Shown: piece after piece, positions 61,018 through 64,000 of the stretch
Layout of the letters: the number at the start of each line of letters is the position of its first letter
Position numbering within the stretch: position 1 is the stretch's first letter
NCBI GenBank assembly: GCA_028023455.1
Contig: JAQFVV010006208.1
Span: 4,944,963-5,008,962, forward strand
Source: Epiperipatus broadwayi
Taxonomy: Eukaryota > Onychophora > Udeonychophora > Euonychophora > Peripatidae
Length of the DNA stretch: 64,000 nucleotides
Direction: 5' to 3'
The notes under the pieces: generated by a model
What the model saw: the letters and a program-made list of their open reading frames with translations, nothing else
Told to the model about the DNA's origin: nothing
Databases searched by the model: none
Position numbers and translations under genes: made by a program

Positions 61018-61914
61018 TTTAATATATCAAATCAATTTTTTTTCATTTATTTATTTTATCAGTAAATAATCTCTTTATTTAGTATTTTCATTATCTTAGG
61101 ATTGAAATTGATAGGTTTGTTATAAATTATTTTCTAATAGTATATAAAAATTGAAACATTTATACTCTATATTAGTTCAGAAATGCATTTTAATAATGTG
61201 ACAAGTTCATTAAATTTTATAATGTGGCTTTGGATATTCTAATGTTTTAATAAGTTTGTATTAAGAAAGTGGAAGCTATAGATAACAAATTGTCACTAAT
61301 AGGGATTAAGGATCATTGTTTGGTTTAGTACCTTAGGGTTTTGTTATTTTCTGCTGCTTTGCTAAGAAAACTTGTCAAAAACTATACCCTGATGATGACT
61401 GCAGAACAGTTGAAACTGTAAGAGTAAAGTTTTGGTGTAAAAAATAGTATTGTTAAGTGTATAAGAAAGTTGGAAATGGTATCATATGTAAATATAGAAA
61501 TCAATACATAATGAAAGGAGGAAGAAAAAGAAAATTGTATTACTTCCATAAAAACTATGCTTAAAATAAAATATAAACATTAGGTGTTTAGATTTTTTTG
61601 TGATGGAATTAATTCTTGATTTAGGAATTAACAAAATGTCATTAATATTGTTAAACTAATTAGAATCAACATTCTTTGAAAAGGAAATGTTCTCTGCATT
61701 CAGAAATACTAATACAGAGATGAAATTATTTGAAAGTGAGTTTCTAAGCTGGTGGAATTATTAGTGTTTTATTTTAGGATATTCTGGGAAATTGTTTTCT
61801 CCCCCCTTATTTTGTCTTAAATAAATACATATATTATTGATGATAATTTCAGTAAACTTAAATTTAAACAAACTTATTAACAACACTAAGGATAAAATTC
61901 TAACATCGGACCAG

Positions 61915-62260
61915 CCCAATGTTTTCTAAGTAGTAAACTGCAGCCAGAAGGACCTCCCAGATGCATATTATGGTGAGACCAGGATAAATCTTAGATCTGT
62001 AATGATCCAACATTCATGAATGTATAGAAAATCTAAGACAAAGTTCAAAACTATTAAGTCATCAATCTTTCATAATCATGAAACATGGCTGTAGTTGTTA
62101 TCCGAGCATTGTTAAAATATGTGTGAAGAAAGAAACGATCGCAAACATAAAATAAAAGACACCTGGTTCATTACACAAAATGAATATGTAATGAACCAAA
62201 AATCAATTAGCATTCACATCAGCAAAAAATTAATGTTTTCAGCAGACTAACCATGAATAC
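61915..62260 (+). pseudogene. Penelope-like element remnant, GIY-YIG region
   Basis: The + strand reads CSQKDLPDAYYGETRINLRS and VMIQH before a stop, a worn YxGET-RxxLxxxxxxH motif. Further on HNHETW and then HKIKDTWFITQNEYVMNQKS match the TGH and KEAWFI blocks of the other copies. Frameshifts and stops are frequent. Confidence 0.6.
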
Positions 62261-63129
62261 AATGTGAAAGCATTGAAAGAACACTTGATACAATAAATCT
62301 TACTAAATTTTTAATATTTAAACTCTGTTTTAGTAATTGTTACATTAAATTAATCTATATTTACAACAACAAAAAACTGAATATTGTTTCTCTGCACATA
62401 CAGTGCTCCAATAACAATTCGATAAAGACAGCTTAGGGATTATGATATTAATAAATCCACACTTAATGCAAGCTTAAATAAAATGTAAAATTTTTTGAGT
62501 GCAGATTGTTATTTACAAAGAAGAGAAGAACTAGCTTTTAAAAATCAAATTAAAAAACATCTAATTATTATACAACTGTAACATTGAGGTGATAAAATAG
62601 TGTCCAGAGTGTTGCGAAATATCACTCACAATAATCAAGTTGAATACCTATTGCCATCTGCCTTCAGTTGGAGAATTCAGAAGTTGGAAAATATACTTTG
62701 AATTTAATTTTACATTTCTATTGAGGTTCAATGGATATATCAATTTTTGATAGTCAAAAATTAATTTGCATATTTTATTAAAAAAATAATTAATTTACAT
62801 TAGAAACAAATTTTTACACAAAAGCAAAATTAACTTTTATTCATTCAAGTAAGTTTGTTTTTTAAAAAGAAAAAAGATTGTAGATTAAACAACAATTCAT
62901 TATTAGTTGAGATTTTTTTTCTTTTTTTAAAAACTAATATAATATAAGAAATATCTCAAAAATAGGCAAAATTATTTTTAAGTTTTAGCGTAATGTTTTC
63001 AAAATTAATATAAATGCAATTCTCATGTTAAAATTTAACATTGATGGCATTTGGAAAGTTTGTCATCTACTAAAATATTACATATTAATTGACATTATTT
63101 AATTGTAATATTACATATTTACAGTGTCA

Positions 63130-63712
63130 TTGTTTACACAGAGGCAAAACTCTCCATACAGTAGCGCCATTCATAAGTCAGATTAATTGATGAAAGCAAG
63201 AAGATTTTTGAATAAAATCCCTATCTAATGCCTACTCATCCAATATTCCCAGACTTGTTTCTAGTTTGTCGTTTTCACCATTGAGGAACCTTGGATTTGA
63301 GAGCATTGCACCTAAATCGTAGAATCTAATGCAACTCTCCAGCAGCCATCTTTACCTTATTAGCTAACTGTAAAGCTATGAGTCTAAAATGAAAACACAG
63401 TAAAATTTTCGATTCAAGCTCATTAGCTTTATAGTTAACTAGTAAGGTAAAAGGTGGCAGATGGAGGGTTGCATAGGATCCTAAGATCTAGGTGCAGTGC
63501 TCTCAGATTCAAGGCTCCTCACTGATGAAGGCCACAAGCTAAAAATTAGTCTGGGAATATTGGATGACTAGGCACTAGATAGGAATTTTATACACAAACC
63601 TTCTTGCATCCATTGATTATTCTGGCTTGCACTGAGTGGCGCTACTGTGCAGAGAGTTTTGCCTCTGTGTAAACAGCTTCTGTAAGCATAAAGAATGGTT
63701 ATCATGTGAATG
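63130..63712. repeat. Foldback family A, longest complete copy
   Basis: The outer ends are ACACAGAGGCAAAACTCTCC on the left and GGAGAGTTTTGCC-like AGAGAGTTTTGCCTCTGTGT on the right, followed by the outer block AGCATAAAGAATGGTTATCATG. The internal segments CCAGACTTGTTTCTAGTTTG, CTCTCCAGCAGCCATC and GCACCTAAATCGTAGAATC each return in inverted form. About 580 bases long, it serves as the reference copy for the family here. Confidence 0.88.
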
Positions 63713-64000
63713 TTTGTTTTTATTGGAGTCCTTAATAATTTGAATGATAGATGAAATTGATTCCATTTTCATCTACTTTACAAGTTAGTTGATAATGTAA
63801 TCAAGATATTAATTAAAATTTAATAATTTGTGCTCAGCAGTTCAGTGTTTCACAAAGTATTACATATGTATGTTTAGAAATTTTAGATCAGTATTACAAA
63901 TAATTTCTAATACATATATATAAAGCTTGTTTCAATTTATATTTTAAAATGTTTATTAAGAATAATTTTTAATTTTTTTAAAACAACATAATTTTATTCA

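Larger units (their letters stand above)
59260..64000 (+). other. Intron 9 (continues past the window)
   Basis: It begins GTAAGA and has no matching acceptor exon in the window. It holds Penelope-like remnants at 59520-60190 (minus) and 61915-62260 (plus), a family C foldback at 60346-60506, a family A right arm at 60855-61017 and a full family A copy at 63130-63712. The stretches 61020-61900 and 62270-63120 show nothing but AT-rich sequence. Confidence 0.75.

Overview
The window is animal nuclear DNA: strongly AT-rich, with long introns, GT-AG splice sites and many degraded transposon and foldback repeats. It shows no bacterial features such as operons or Shine-Dalgarno sites. I cannot name the species. 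An invertebrate is most likely, given the titin-like protein with PEVK-like arrays and the many Penelope-like and LINE fragments; any narrower placement would be a guess.

One gene dominates. It runs on the + strand and continues beyond both ends of the window. I reconstruct nine coding exons: 7152-7487, 12029-22582, 25878-25929, 31376-32190, 37725-45934, 48448-48555, 54554-54733, 56142-56233 and 59183-59259. The intron phases between them, in order, are 1, 1, 2, 1, 1, 1, 1 and 0. Every donor phase matches the next acceptor, which is strong internal support for a single transcript of about 6,800 residues in this window. It encodes I-set immunoglobulin domains at both ends. Between them lie two giant exons made of tandem protein repeats: 17 copies of a 171-residue unit (plus diverged edge units), and 39 copies of a 64-residue unit rich in Pro, Glu, Val and Lys (plus two diverged leader units). 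A short exon and an 815-bp exon rich in Glu, Ile and Lys join the two. The layout is that of an invertebrate titin/connectin-type elastic muscle protein: Ig domains as folded anchors and PEVK-like arrays as the extensible spring.

The 64-residue array carries a one-base loss in an A-run at 43299-43302 that breaks the frame. With that base counted, the exon is an exact multiple of three and the downstream splice phase fits, so an assembly error is more likely than a real mutation. Both giant exons end in poor donor sites (GTTTGC and GTTGGT), unlike the GTAA-type donors of the other seven exons.

The introns and flanks hold repeats: at least five foldback families (called A to E here), five Penelope-like retroelement remnants, two LINE reverse-transcriptase remnants, one non-autonomous hAT element at 55129-55487, several long inverted repeats, a 411-bp tandem duplication and a 60-bp tandem duplication. 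I saw no tRNA, rRNA, CRISPR array, promoter or polyadenylation signal that I could support.
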